Shown piece after piece: positions 25,137 through 33,709 of a DNA stretch of 64,000 nt. The stretch comes from CAVORB01 sp963736235. Lineage in GTDB: Bacteria > Pseudomonadota > Gammaproteobacteria > Chromatiales > Chromatiaceae. Both the position numbers and the translations under genes were made by a program. How positions within the stretch are numbered: position 1 is the stretch's first letter; every line of letters starts with the position of its first letter. The stretch spans positions 18,199 to 82,198 of the forward strand of contig CAVTOR010000032.1 in NCBI GenBank assembly GCA_963736235.1. The letters run 5' to 3'. Below the pieces are notes generated by a model. The model was given only the letters and a program-made list of their open reading frames with translations. It was not told the DNA's origin and did no database searches.

Positions 25137-28100
25137 GTGGCCTTCAAGCATCGCATTCTGTTGGTGATTCTGGCTCTTGGGGCCTATTCTCAGATCGTGC
25201 AGGCCATGTTGATCCGCGAGGGCCTGGTGGTCTTCTACGGCAACGAGATCAGCCTCGGCGCCTTCTACGGCAGTTGGCTGTTCTGGCTCGCGGTAGGCTC
25301 GGTGGCGGTGGTGCGCGCGCGGGACCGGCGCCTTGTCCGCGATGCGGCGGCCTCATTGCGGTGGCTGCTCCTGCTGCTGCCGCTGCTCCTCGTCGGACAG
25401 GTGCTCGCGCTGCGCTCGCTGCGGCTGCTCCTGGATGTCTCCTCCAGTGAATTCGTGCCCCTTGGGGAGCTTTTCCTGTCTTTGTTCTTGATCACCATCC
25501 CAAGCGGACTGGTGCTCGGTATTTCCTTCCCGCTGGCGTGCAAGGCGCTCCGGGACGCCGCCGGGGATCTCGGCGCAGCCGGTGCGGTGACTGTGGTGTC
25601 GCGTCTTTACGCTGTGGATGCGGTGGGGGCACTGCTGGGCGGAGTGCTCTTCACCTTTGTTCTCATCCAGTGGTTTGGCCTCGTTCAGACGCTGGGACTC
25701 GTCACCCTGGCGCTCGCGATTGGGGCCTGGTCGTTGGGGACGGAGCCTGGGCGGCACGGATGGGGGGCACTCGCGCTTGCCACGGTCGGCTTGATGGTGG
25801 CGGTGACCCCGATTGCGCATCTTCTCGAACGCGAGTTGGAAGAGCTTCGTTTCGCTACCCTGCAGCCGGGCATGGAGCTGCTCGACGCGGTGGATACCCG
25901 CTACGGTCACGTCGCCCTTGCCCGGATCGGAGAGCAGATCTCCGTGGTGGGTGATGGCCAGGTGCGAGAGAGCTTCCCGCTGAGGCGGGAGGTGCAGCAA
26001 CAGGCGGCCTATTTCTACAGCCAGGCGGCGGGCGGAAAGCGGGCGCTTCTGTTCGGCGGCTTCGCGGGTGGCCTGCCTGCGGAGCTGCTGCGCTATCCGC
26101 TTGAGCGGATGGAGGTGGTGGAGGAGGATCGGGTCGCCTTCGATCGGGTGCGGCCCTTCATGACCCCGGAGGCCGAGCAGGCGCTCGATGATCCGCGCCT
26201 GAGACTCACGTTTCTGGACGGGCGCCGGTTCGTCAACCGGTTGCCGTCGGATCAACTCTACGACCTGGTCCTAGTGCTCAACGCCGCCCCCTCCAGTGCC
26301 AGCAGCAATCGCTACTTCACCCGCGATTTTTACCTGCAGGTGCGCGAGCATCTGTCTCCGGACGGCGTCTTCTGCACCCAGGTCAGCGGAGCCTCCAATT
26401 ACCTCGGACGAGAGGTCGGCGGATACGCGGGCTCGGTCTACAGGACGCTCCAAGCCATCTTTCCGCATGTCGCCATTGTGCCCGGGGACGTGCAGATCTT
26501 CTGCGCCTCGTCCACCCCGGGGCGGGTGAGTGAGGAGGCGGTGACGCTGGAGCGGCGCTATCTCGCCACTCCTCTGGACGAGCACCGCTTCCCGGCGGCG
26601 ACCTTCTACAGCCTGCTGTCCGCGGAGGAGATCGACTACATGCGAGGGCGGCTCGAGGCGGCCACGGGGGAGGTCAATACCGACGAGCGGCCCGTGACCT
26701 ACTACCTGAACATGGTCCTGTGGGGGAAGTTCAGCGCCTCGGGCTTCGTCGATTGGCTGGAGCGGTTGCGGGGCATGGGTCCGTGGCCCTATCTGCTGCC
26801 GGCATGTCTGTTCGTCGCGCTGTGGTTGCTGCGCGCGGGTTTCGAGGGGTTCCGCCGGCCGGTCATGCAGCGCCAGGGGGCGACCTTCCTGCTCGGGATT
26901 CTCGGCCTGATCGCGATGGCGGCGCAGCTCGCGGTGCTTTTCAGCTATCAGTCCCACGTCGGGTTCATGTTCGAACGTGTGGCGGTGCTCAACGGGCTGT
27001 TCATGACGGGGCTCGCCCTGGGCGCCGGGTTGGGGCGGAACCTGGCGCTCAAGCGGAGGCCCGTCACCGCGCTGACGGTGGTCATGATCCTGGTCGCCGG
27101 GGGGTTGCTCGCGCTCCCGGCGGCGATGACGCAGTTGGGCGCGGGCGCCTCCTCGTGGCAGGAGGCCGGTTATCTGATCCTGGCCCTCATGGTCGGTCTG
27201 CTGACCGGGACCGCCTTTCCGCTCGGATTCCACCTGGCCCATGCCGACCTCGGGGAGATCGTCCACAGCGGCGGCATCGCGCAGGCGGCGGACAACCTGG
27301 GTGGAGCGGTCGGCGGGTTGATAGCCGGGGCGCTGATGGTGCCGCTGCTGGGGGTGGAGGGCACCTGCCGAGTCCTGGCCGTATTGTCTCTGGTCTGCCT
27401 TCTGCCTCTGTTGTACGCACGGCTGGCGCCGGAATCGGTGGCCCGGGACAGGGGGTTCGTGTCCTTCCCCTGGCCGCGATTGGGTTGGACTCTCGCCTTT
27501 GCCGTGCTGCTGGTCTACGGGTGGAGCCTGCTGGAGCGTGGGACCGAGCCGGGGCCGCGGGTCCGTTTCGACGATGGCCGCCTGGCGGATGTGAGCGGAG
27601 ACGGGCGATTCGAGCTGGTGGAGAAGCCTTTTCCCCACTACCTGGTCACGCCCGCCGGCGCGTCGGGTGCGGATGCCGCCATTCTCTCTACCATGGCGGC
27701 CGCGCCCGAGGTGAGCGGGTTCGCCGGTCCCATCAACCTGCTCCTTGCCATCGGCCGGGAGGGGAGGTTGAGGGGCGTGCGTTATCTGCAGTCCGATGAG
27801 ACGCCATCCTACATCGTCGGGATCGACGGCTGGCTCGTGGGCTTGGCGGGTCAGGATCTCTCCTCCGGTCCCCTCGAGTTGGATCGGATTGACGCCCTGA
27901 GCGGCGCCACGGTCACCAGTCGCGCCGTCCTCGACGCGATCAACCGCAGCGCACGCCGGGTTACCGAGGCCGCCTTCGGGTCTCCCGTTCCGCCGGAGGA
28001 AGAGGGGTCGCGGCCAGCACTGGATGCCGCCTTTTATGCGACCTTGGCGTTGTTGTTGGCCTTCTTTCCCATCTATCTGTCGGGCAGCGAGCGGCTCCGA

Positions 28101-28763
28101 ATCTTGTATCAGGTGGCCGCTCTGGGCACGCTTGGCCTGTGGCTCAACACCCCCATCACCGAGATCGACCTGGTGAATCTCAGCCTGGGCCACGCCGCCT
28201 CTCCACTGGAGAACCCTCAGCGCTGGCTGCTCTTGGGTTTCGTCCCCGTGACCGGCCTGCTGTTCGGCCAGGTCTGGTGCGGCTATATCTGTCCCTTCGG
28301 CGCCCTGCAAGAGTTGGTCTCGCGGCTAGGCCGCCTGCTCGGCCTGCGCGCCTATCCGGATCGGCGCCTGGAGCAACGGGCGCGCTTTCTCAAGTTCGTC
28401 TTCCTGGCCCTGATGCTGGTGGCGGTCTGGGTCGGCGGCGATACCCTGTGGGCTTCCTTCGACCCCATGCAGCACATCTTCGGCGGGCGGCTCGCGGGCT
28501 GGATGCTGATCCTGGCCGGGACCGTGCTTCTCGGGTCCCTGTTCTACGTGCGCTTCTGGTGCCGATACTTCTGTCCCCTCGGTGCCCTGCTGGCGCTCGG
28601 GAACAAGATCGCCCTGCTGGAGCGCTTCGCCCCCAGGCGCCGCTTCGAACACTGCGATCTGGGCGTGAAGGACAGATTCGACGTGGACTGCATCCGCTGC
28701 AGCCGTTGCCTCTCCGGTGCCGATACCCGGGTGCGCCATCGCCGGCGGGAGACCGGGGCCTGA
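25137..28763 (+). CDS. Giant membrane fusion: spermidine-synthase-like + FMN-binding + NapH/NosR-type Fe-S protein
   Basis: 1208 residues from a GTG start; the next ATG is after the first helix. Residues 1-240 hold about six membrane helices. Residues 250-500 are a spermidine-synthase-like Rossmann fold (FGGFAGGLPAELLRYPLERMEVVEED near 305), but the catalytic Asp region reads LVLNAAPSSASSNRYF near 380, so classical polyamine synthase chemistry is doubtful. Residues 530-810 hold a second helical bundle. An FMN_bind domain with the flavinylation-type motif SGATVTS sits near 919, suggesting covalent FMN outside the membrane. Residues 1000-1200 are NapH/NosR-like, with CGYICPFGA (1048), CRYFCPLGA (1141) and CIRCSRC (1185). 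It heads an operon with the AmmeMemoRadiSam genes and looks like a transmembrane electron conduit for them. The role is inference. Confidence 0.8.
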   Translation: MAFKHRILLVILALGAYSQIVQAMLIREGLVVFYGNEISLGAFYGSWLFWLAVGSVAVVRARDRRLVRDAAASLRWLLLLLPLLLVGQVLALRSLRLLLDVSSSEFVPLGELFLSLFLITIPSGLVLGISFPLACKALRDAAGDLGAAGAVTVVSRLYAVDAVGALLGGVLFTFVLIQWFGLVQTLGLVTLALAIGAWSLGTEPGRHGWGALALATVGLMVAVTPIAHLLERELEELRFATLQPGMELLDAVDTRYGHVALARIGEQISVVGDGQVRESFPLRREVQQQAAYFYSQAAGGKRALLFGGFAGGLPAELLRYPLERMEVVEEDRVAFDRVRPFMTPEAEQALDDPRLRLTFLDGRRFVNRLPSDQLYDLVLVLNAAPSSASSNRYFTRDFYLQVREHLSPDGVFCTQVSGASNYLGREVGGYAGSVYRTLQAIFPHVAIVPGDVQIFCASSTPGRVSEEAVTLERRYLATPLDEHRFPAATFYSLLSAEEIDYMRGRLEAATGEVNTDERPVTYYLNMVLWGKFSASGFVDWLERLRGMGPWPYLLPACLFVALWLLRAGFEGFRRPVMQRQGATFLLGILGLIAMAAQLAVLFSYQSHVGFMFERVAVLNGLFMTGLALGAGLGRNLALKRRPVTALTVVMILVAGGLLALPAAMTQLGAGASSWQEAGYLILALMVGLLTGTAFPLGFHLAHADLGEIVHSGGIAQAADNLGGAVGGLIAGALMVPLLGVEGTCRVLAVLSLVCLLPLLYARLAPESVARDRGFVSFPWPRLGWTLAFAVLLVYGWSLLERGTEPGPRVRFDDGRLADVSGDGRFELVEKPFPHYLVTPAGASGADAAILSTMAAAPEVSGFAGPINLLLAIGREGRLRGVRYLQSDETPSYIVGIDGWLVGLAGQDLSSGPLELDRIDALSGATVTSRAVLDAINRSARRVTEAAFGSPVPPEEEGSRPALDAAFYATLALLLAFFPIYLSGSERLRILYQVAALGTLGLWLNTPITEIDLVNLSLGHAASPLENPQRWLLLGFVPVTGLLFGQVWCGYICPFGALQELVSRLGRLLGLRAYPDRRLEQRARFLKFVFLALMLVAVWVGGDTLWASFDPMQHIFGGRLAGWMLILAGTVLLGSLFYVRFWCRYFCPLGALLALGNKIALLERFAPRRRFEHCDLGVKDRFDVDCIRCSRCLSGADTRVRHRRRETGA

Positions 28764-28891
28764 GCGAATTCCCGGCGCATGCCCTGAAGCGGGGACAGTT
28801 CGCATCTCCCTACTCATAGATGAGGGGGAGCTCCGGCCCGACGCCGATCGTCTAAGCTTTTGATAGCGCGGTCATTCGGGAACCCCAAGTT

Positions 28892-29146
28892 ATGGGCGTG
28901 TGGATCAAGCGGTTGCACCTTCGCGAGCTGAGGTTTCTCGGCCTGATTGCGATCTCCGTCTCGCTCATGGCGCTGCACCTGGGTTCCAGCCTGCGTCTCA
29001 ACGATCAGGAAGGATCGGGCTGGCGCAAGATCGACCTGGAGGCCCTGCAGCGGCGCATCGAGACCGGGGAGCTTAGGGAGAGGGAGGCGGATTGGTATCA
29101 CCCGGCCACGCCGGAGGAGATCAGACCCTCGAGAGGCGCGCCATGA
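28892..29146 (+). CDS. Small single-pass membrane protein with C-terminal EADWYHP motif
   Basis: 84 residues: a short cytoplasmic start, one hydrophobic helix (FLGLIAISVSLMALHLG, about 14-31), then a charged tail ending in REREADWYHPATPEE. ATG 28892 follows a 128-bp gap after the fusion gene. Its stop overlaps the ATG of the radical SAM gene by ATGA, indicating translational coupling. No known family. The tail resembles the end of the small Tat-type protein on the other side of the radical SAM gene (EADFYRPHD), which suggests a shared partner or a shared modification site. Confidence 0.65.
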   Translation: MGVWIKRLHLRELRFLGLIAISVSLMALHLGSSLRLNDQEGSGWRKIDLEALQRRIETGELREREADWYHPATPEEIRPSRGAP

Positions 29147-30121
29147 GCGAGGTCACCTGCGAGCTCTGTCCGCGTGGCTGCGTGATCCCCGAGGGCGGGG
29201 CGGGGGATTGCCGGATCCGGGTCAATCTGGACGGCAAGCTGCGGGCCACCACCTACGGGCGTCCCTCCGCCATCCACATCGACCCGATGGAAAAGAAGCC
29301 CCTCTACCACTTCCGCCCTGGCTCCCCGGTGTTCTCCATCGCCACCGCCGGGTGCAACCTGCATTGCCTCAACTGTCAGAACTGGCAGCTCTCACAGCGC
29401 GGGGGAGGAAATGGAGACGGTCTATAGGGCCGATCCCTGGGAGCTGGTCCAGGCCGCTAAGGAAGAGGGCTGCCAGAGCATCGCCTACACCTACTCGGAC
29501 CCGGTCGTCTTCTACGAGTACGTTTACGACAGCAGCGCGCTGGCCCATCGGGAGGGCCTGACAAACCTCTTCATCACCGCCGGCTACATCAACCGAAAAC
29601 CCCTGCGCAAGCTCTGCCGGGTTCTGGACGCGGCCAATGTCGATCTCAAGGCCTTCGACGACGACTTTTACCGGCGCGTGAGCGGCGCCACGCTCCAGCC
29701 GGTGCTGGACGCCCTGGTCACCTTGCGCGAGGAGGGGGTGTGGCTCGAGGTGACGAATCTGCTGATTCCCACGTTGAACGACGACCTGGCGCTGATTCGG
29801 CGCATGGTGCGGTGGATCCGCGATGAGCTGGGGGAGGGCACGCCCCTGCATTTCAGCCGCTTCCATCCCCAGTACCGGATGCGAAATCTGCCGCCGACGC
29901 CGGGGGAGGCGCTGGACCGTGCCCGCGGCGAGGCCTTGGACGCGGGCCTGCACTATGTCTACGTCGGAAACATTCCCGGTCACGAGGGTGGTTCGACCTA
30001 TTGTCCGAACGATGGCACCCTGCTGATCGGGCGTACCGGCTTTTTGATCACCGAGAACAACCTGACAGCGGATGGCCGCTGTCCCTCCTGTAACGAGAAG
30101 ATTCCGGGAGTCTGGCAATGA
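29143..30121 (+). CDS. amrS: AmmeMemoRadiSam-system radical SAM enzyme (frameshift near 29395)
   Basis: Radical SAM protein of the AmmeMemoRadiSam three-gene set, related to pyruvate-formate-lyase activating enzymes. The N-terminal part has CELCPRGC and GDCRIRVN, then AGCNLHCLNCQN with the CX3CX2C cluster motif. The frame breaks at about 29393-29402 in CAGCGCGGGGGAGG, and the next frame continues AGEEMETVYRADPWELVQ to IGRTGFLITENN and CPSCNEKIPGVWQ, stopping at 30121. Together about 325 residues, normal for the family. ATG 29143 has GAGAGG upstream and overlaps the previous stop. The one-base indel lies beside a G5 run, so a sequencing error is likely. The substrate of this family is unknown. 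Confidence 0.8.
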
Positions 30122-30294
30122 AATCCAAACCTGAGTGGGAGCCGAAGCGGCTCGGGCGCAGGCGTTTCCTCGGTTTCCTAGGCGGCGTGGGCGCGGCTGG
30201 ATTGCCTCTGCCGCTGCTGCATCGACAATGGATGGCCGACGAGCGGAGTCTCAAGGAGGCGGATTTCTACCGTCCCCACGACCTGGCCGGGTGA
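30118..30294 (+). CDS. Small protein with twin-arginine signal and EADFYRP motif
   Basis: 58 residues starting at ATG 30118, overlapping the radical SAM stop by ATGA. It has a twin-arginine signal (GRRRFLGFLGGVGAAGLPLPLL) followed by only about 25 residues ending SLKEADFYRPHDLAG. The tail echoes EADWYHP in the 84-residue protein upstream. No enzyme domain could fit. It may be a membrane-anchored or exported peptide that is the substrate, carrier or anchor for the operon. Short length and lack of family make this a moderate call, but start-stop overlaps on both sides favour a real gene. Confidence 0.6.
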   Translation: MKSKPEWEPKRLGRRRFLGFLGGVGAAGLPLPLLHRQWMADERSLKEADFYRPHDLAG

Positions 30295-30299
30295 AAGCG

Positions 30300-31889
30300 A
30301 TGGGGCGAAGGCTGTTGCTGAGGAGGCTGGCCTGGCTCGGGGCGGGTTGGCTCCTTGCCTTGTCGGTCGCCGCTGACGGGCGGGTGCGAGAGAGCGCCCT
30401 TGCGGGTGCCTGGTACCCCGACGACCCTGGCGAGCTGTCCGAGTATGTGGACGGCCTGCTCGATGCCGCAACCACCGCGCCGCCGCTGGAACCCATCCGT
30501 GCGCTGATTCTCCCCCACGCGGGCTATGTCTACAGCGGCGCGACCGCGGCACAAGCCGTCGTCCTGGTGCGGGGGCGCGAGTTCCGGCGGATTATGATTC
30601 TCGCCCCCTCGCACCAAAGCGGATTCGCGGGTCTGTCCATCCCCGACGTGGACGCCTACGAGACGCCGCTGGGGGAGGTTCCGCTCGATACGGCGGCGAT
30701 CGCCGGTCTGCGCGGTTCACGGTTGGTCCTCAACGACCCCGCCGCGCACGAACGTGAGCATGCGATCGAGATCGAGCTGCCTTTGCTCCAGCGTGCGCTC
30801 TCACCCGGATGGAAGCTGGTTCCGGTGTTGGTTGGTCGGATGGCGTCCGACGACTATGCCGAGGCGGCCGATCTGCTACGGCCTCTGGCCGACGCCGAGA
30901 CCCTGATGGTCGTCTCCAGCGACTTCACCCACTACGGACCCCGGTTCGGCTACATGCCCTTCCCGCCGGATCAGGGGGTCGCCGACCGCATCCGTGAGCT
31001 GGACGACGGGGCCATCGCCCGCATCCTGGCCGGCGACGGGCCGGGACTCCTGGACTATCAGGCGCAGACCGGGATCACCATCTGCGGCTACCGGCCCCTG
31101 ACGCTGCTGCTCCACATGCTCCCCGCCGATGCGCGTATACAACCGGTGGCTTATGCCACGAGCGGCGCGCTCACCGGGGACTGGAGCAACTCGGTCAGCT
31201 ACGCAGCCATGCTGGTCACGGGTCCCAGCCCTTTGTCGGGGGTCGAGGCGCCATCGCCTGCGCCCGATCAAGGTTCATATGACGAGGAGGATCTGCACCT
31301 GCTTCACCGCCTGGCGGTGCTCGGCGTCGAGCGCACTGTGCTTGGCCCCTCCGCAGACCGCGACGCCCGGATCAGTGCCCTCGTGAGCCGAATGCCTGAA
31401 CATCTGGGGGCGCCCGGCGGGGCGTTCGTCACGCTCAAGCAGGGCGGGCACCTGCGCGGCTGTGTCGGCTATATCTGGCCGCGGAAACCCCTCTATCAGA
31501 CCGTGCTGGAAAATGGCGCCAACGCCGCAGCGAACGACAGGCGCTTCCGGCCCGTGGGGGCGGACGAGCTGGAGCGCCTGGAAGTGGAGGTGAGCGTGCT
31601 GTCGCCACCTCGCCCCATCGCCTCCCCGGGTGATTTCCGGGTGGGGGATGAGGGCGTCATCCTGCGCAAGGATGGCCGGCAGGCCGTATTTCTGCCGGAA
31701 GTGGCGCGCGAGCAGGGGTGGACACGGGAGGAGACGCTCTCCGAGCTCGCACGCAAGGCCGGGCTGGAGGGCGGCGACTGGCGCGAGGGGGCCTCGTTCG
31801 AGGTCTTCAGCAGCACCAAGTACGCGGCACCCTACCTGGGCTCATCCCAGGCCGATTCGGCTCAGGGCAACTCCACCACCCTGAGATAG
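30300..31889 (+). CDS. amrA-amrB fusion: Exported Memo–AMMECR1 fusion protein (AmmeMemoRadiSam A/B)
   Basis: 529 residues beginning with a signal-type helix (RRLAWLGAGWLLALSVAADG). Residues about 25-310 are a Memo-type domain of the class-III extradiol-dioxygenase fold, with LILPHAGYVYSGATAA, ILAPSHQSGF, VVSSDFTHYGPRFGY and QTGITICGYRP holding the metal-type His/Asp/Cys residues. Residues about 345-520 are AMMECR1-like (GGAFVTLKQGGHLRGCVGYIWP, VEVEVSVLSPPRPI). In most genomes these are two cytoplasmic proteins; here they are fused and carry an export signal. ATG 30300 follows the previous stop by 5 bases. GTG 30291 is an alternative that overlaps it. Its stop overlaps the convergent secretin-like gene by 28 bp. 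Confidence 0.82.
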   Translation: MGRRLLLRRLAWLGAGWLLALSVAADGRVRESALAGAWYPDDPGELSEYVDGLLDAATTAPPLEPIRALILPHAGYVYSGATAAQAVVLVRGREFRRIMILAPSHQSGFAGLSIPDVDAYETPLGEVPLDTAAIAGLRGSRLVLNDPAAHEREHAIEIELPLLQRALSPGWKLVPVLVGRMASDDYAEAADLLRPLADAETLMVVSSDFTHYGPRFGYMPFPPDQGVADRIRELDDGAIARILAGDGPGLLDYQAQTGITICGYRPLTLLLHMLPADARIQPVAYATSGALTGDWSNSVSYAAMLVTGPSPLSGVEAPSPAPDQGSYDEEDLHLLHRLAVLGVERTVLGPSADRDARISALVSRMPEHLGAPGGAFVTLKQGGHLRGCVGYIWPRKPLYQTVLENGANAAANDRRFRPVGADELERLEVEVSVLSPPRPIASPGDFRVGDEGVILRKDGRQAVFLPEVAREQGWTREETLSELARKAGLEGGDWREGASFEVFSSTKYAAPYLGSSQADSAQGNSTTLR

Positions 31890-32701
31890 ATGTCGCGATC
31901 GACGCGCCGCTGGCCGTCGGCGCGGTGAAACAGGCCCTGCCGCGAATGGCTCTCCGCGACCGACGCACCACCCAGGGATATCCACTCGCCTAGATTCCCG
32001 CTGACCTGAGACTCTACCGCCCCGGTAGGGGTAGATCCGCGCCGATCCAGCGAGCCGCTGGCGAAGGCGCTGATCTCCAGCGTTACCCGATTGCCGGTCA
32101 CACGAGGCAGCACATAGAAGCCGGACCCGCTCCGCTCATAGGTCACCCCGCCGCGGCTGTAGGTCCCGCCGGGGCCTCTGTAGCGCTCCTGGTAACCCAC
32201 GGGAGAGTCGCTCCCGACGGCGATGAAGGCGCGATGGCCTTCGAGCACCCGCACCTCCTGAGATACCGCCTGCTCCCCCCGGCGACTGCCGCTGAGGGCC
32301 TCGATGCGGGTTCCACCGCCTGATCGCGGCGGGCCCGTGCGAATTCGCACCCGGTCTCCCGCCACCTCGTCAATCGCCACGCCGACACCCGACCCGGAGC
32401 GGTCCGACTCGGTGTTTTGGCGTACCTGGATCAGCAGGTTACGGGGAGCGCGGTCCAGATGCCGCAGCGCCCGCCGGATCTCTTCCAAGGTCTGCGGCGA
32501 GGCGCGGATGAAAAGCGTGTTCCCGGTGCCGGCGACCGTGCCGTCGGGACCCGCGATTGGCGCCAGCAGGGGGATAAGATCCTCCGCGGGTCGGCTCGAA
32601 AGGTTGACGATCTCCAGCGGATAGTCCGCCCACGCCACGGAGTGGAGAAGGGACCAGACCGAAACGGCGACGATGACTGCTCGTGAGAAATTCGACCTCA
32701 T
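31862..32701 (-). CDS. Secretin N-domain-like exported protein
   Basis: 279 residues with a signal peptide (VIVAVSVWSLLHSVAWA). The region after it matches the NolW-type Secretin_N fold: YPLEIVNLSSRPAEDLIPLLAPIAG, GTGNTLFIRASPQTLEEIRRALRHLD and RNLLIQVRQNTE. The rest is Gly/Ser/Arg-rich beta sequence ending RDIYLRVVELP. It lacks the long beta-barrel part of a true secretin, so it is either a secretin-domain periplasmic protein or a pilotin-like partner. It lies 23 bp behind the DUF7931-like gene on the same strand. Confidence 0.65.
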   Translation of the reverse strand: MRSNFSRAVIVAVSVWSLLHSVAWADYPLEIVNLSSRPAEDLIPLLAPIAGPDGTVAGTGNTLFIRASPQTLEEIRRALRHLDRAPRNLLIQVRQNTESDRSGSGVGVAIDEVAGDRVRIRTGPPRSGGGTRIEALSGSRRGEQAVSQEVRVLEGHRAFIAVGSDSPVGYQERYRGPGGTYSRGGVTYERSGSGFYVLPRVTGNRVTLEISAFASGSLDRRGSTPTGAVESQVSGNLGEWISLGGASVAESHSRQGLFHRADGQRRVDRDIYLRVVELP

Positions 32702-32724
32702 GTTGACCCCGGTGACGTTGGCGC

Positions 32725-33258
32725 TCAGAGATGCAGGTGGCGCAGCTCCGGGAGAGCCTCGCCCCGCTCCCAGATGTGATCGAATTGCTCTCGCAGCCGG
32801 CGCACCGTCGCGGGTGCGTTGTAGTCCGCGTTGCCCTCGAATACGTCGGCCAGCCGGCGCAGGATGTAGCCGCTGTCGTCCGCCAGCAGATAGGCCTCGG
32901 TGTGGCGGGAAAACTCCGCCGGGACGCCCCGAATCTGGATATGAGAGGTGTGCTGGCGCGCGAGCTCCACCAGCCGGTGGCCACTCCGGACGGCCGGCTC
33001 GGGATCGAACAGCAGGACACGCACGGGTAACCGTGGGCCGCCCTGCAGGGCGAGCTGACGCAAAGGCTCCAGGAAGTCCTGAAAATCGTACAAAGAGGCG
33101 TCGAGGTCACGGCTGAAGATCGCGAGCTCACGCGTGGCCTGTCCGGCCATGTGCGCGCTCGCGCTCCGGAGAGAGGGCTGATCCGGGAGCGTGAGGGCAC
33201 CAGCACTCAGCCCGAGGCGGTGGCGCTTAAGCTCATTCTGCAGTTGCATGGGAGGCAC
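32725..33258 (-). CDS. DUF7931-like protein, phospholipase-D-like fold
   Basis: 177-residue soluble protein. SRDLDASLYDFQDFLEPLRQLAL, VRVLLFDPEPAVRSGHRLVELARQ, IQIRGVPAEFSRHTEAYLLADDSGYILRRLADVFEG and AATVRRLREQFDHIWE-like helices give the pattern of a small family often found beside or fused to GNAT acetyltransferases. No catalytic HKD motif is seen. Its start overlaps the GNAT stop by about 26 bp, so the two are coupled. Function unknown. The family name is from memory. Confidence 0.6.
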   Translation of the reverse strand: MPPMQLQNELKRHRLGLSAGALTLPDQPSLRSASAHMAGQATRELAIFSRDLDASLYDFQDFLEPLRQLALQGGPRLPVRVLLFDPEPAVRSGHRLVELARQHTSHIQIRGVPAEFSRHTEAYLLADDSGYILRRLADVFEGNADYNAPATVRRLREQFDHIWERGEALPELRHLHL

Positions 33259-33709
33259 CAGCGAGCGTCATTCTGCGGTGGGGGATGCCCGCCTCGTCGA
33301 AGGCGTGTCCAACAGGTTGGAATCCGGCACGCAAATAGAAGGGGAGGGCCGAGGTCTGGGCATTGAGAAAGATGTCCGGGTATCCGTCGTCGGCCGCGAT
33401 CTGCAGGATCTCACGCAACAGGGCGCTGCCCACGCCCTGCCCGCGCCGCTCCGGAAGGACTGCCATGCGCCCGATCTGGCCGGTCGGCAGCAGGCGGGCC
33501 GTGCCGATGGGGCGGCCGGCGCCGTCCAGCGCCAGCAGGTGGACGGCGGTCGTGTCCTGGTCGTCCCATTCCGACGACTCCGGGACTCCCTGTTCGTGCA
33601 CGAATACATCCAGGCGTATCCGCCTGAGGGCACCGCGATCGCGGCCCCAGTCCGCACGTCGGATGCGGTAGGCGGTCGGGTCAGGCGTCGAGCTCATGAT
33701 GGCCGTCAT
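33233..33709 (-). CDS. GNAT-family N-acetyltransferase
   Basis: 158 residues with the GNAT core. An N-terminal IRRIRLDVFVHEQGVPESSEWD-like helix is of the ElaA/YitI type. LLALDGAGRPIGTARLLPTGQIGRMAVLPERRGQGVGSALL contains the acetyl-CoA loop R-R-G-Q-G-V-G, and LNAQTSALPFYLRAGFQPVG closes the fold. The acceptor is unknown. It overlaps roxA upstream by 29 bp and the DUF7931-like gene downstream, forming a tight minus-strand cluster. Confidence 0.85.
   Translation of the reverse strand: MTAIMSSTPDPTAYRIRRADWGRDRGALRRIRLDVFVHEQGVPESSEWDDQDTTAVHLLALDGAGRPIGTARLLPTGQIGRMAVLPERRGQGVGSALLREILQIAADDGYPDIFLNAQTSALPFYLRAGFQPVGHAFDEAGIPHRRMTLAGASHATAE

Noticed and set aside
29380..29410. Programmed frameshifting in the radical SAM gene
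   Set aside because: No slippery heptamer with a downstream pseudoknot is visible. The indel lies beside a G5 run and similar breaks occur in unrelated genes here.
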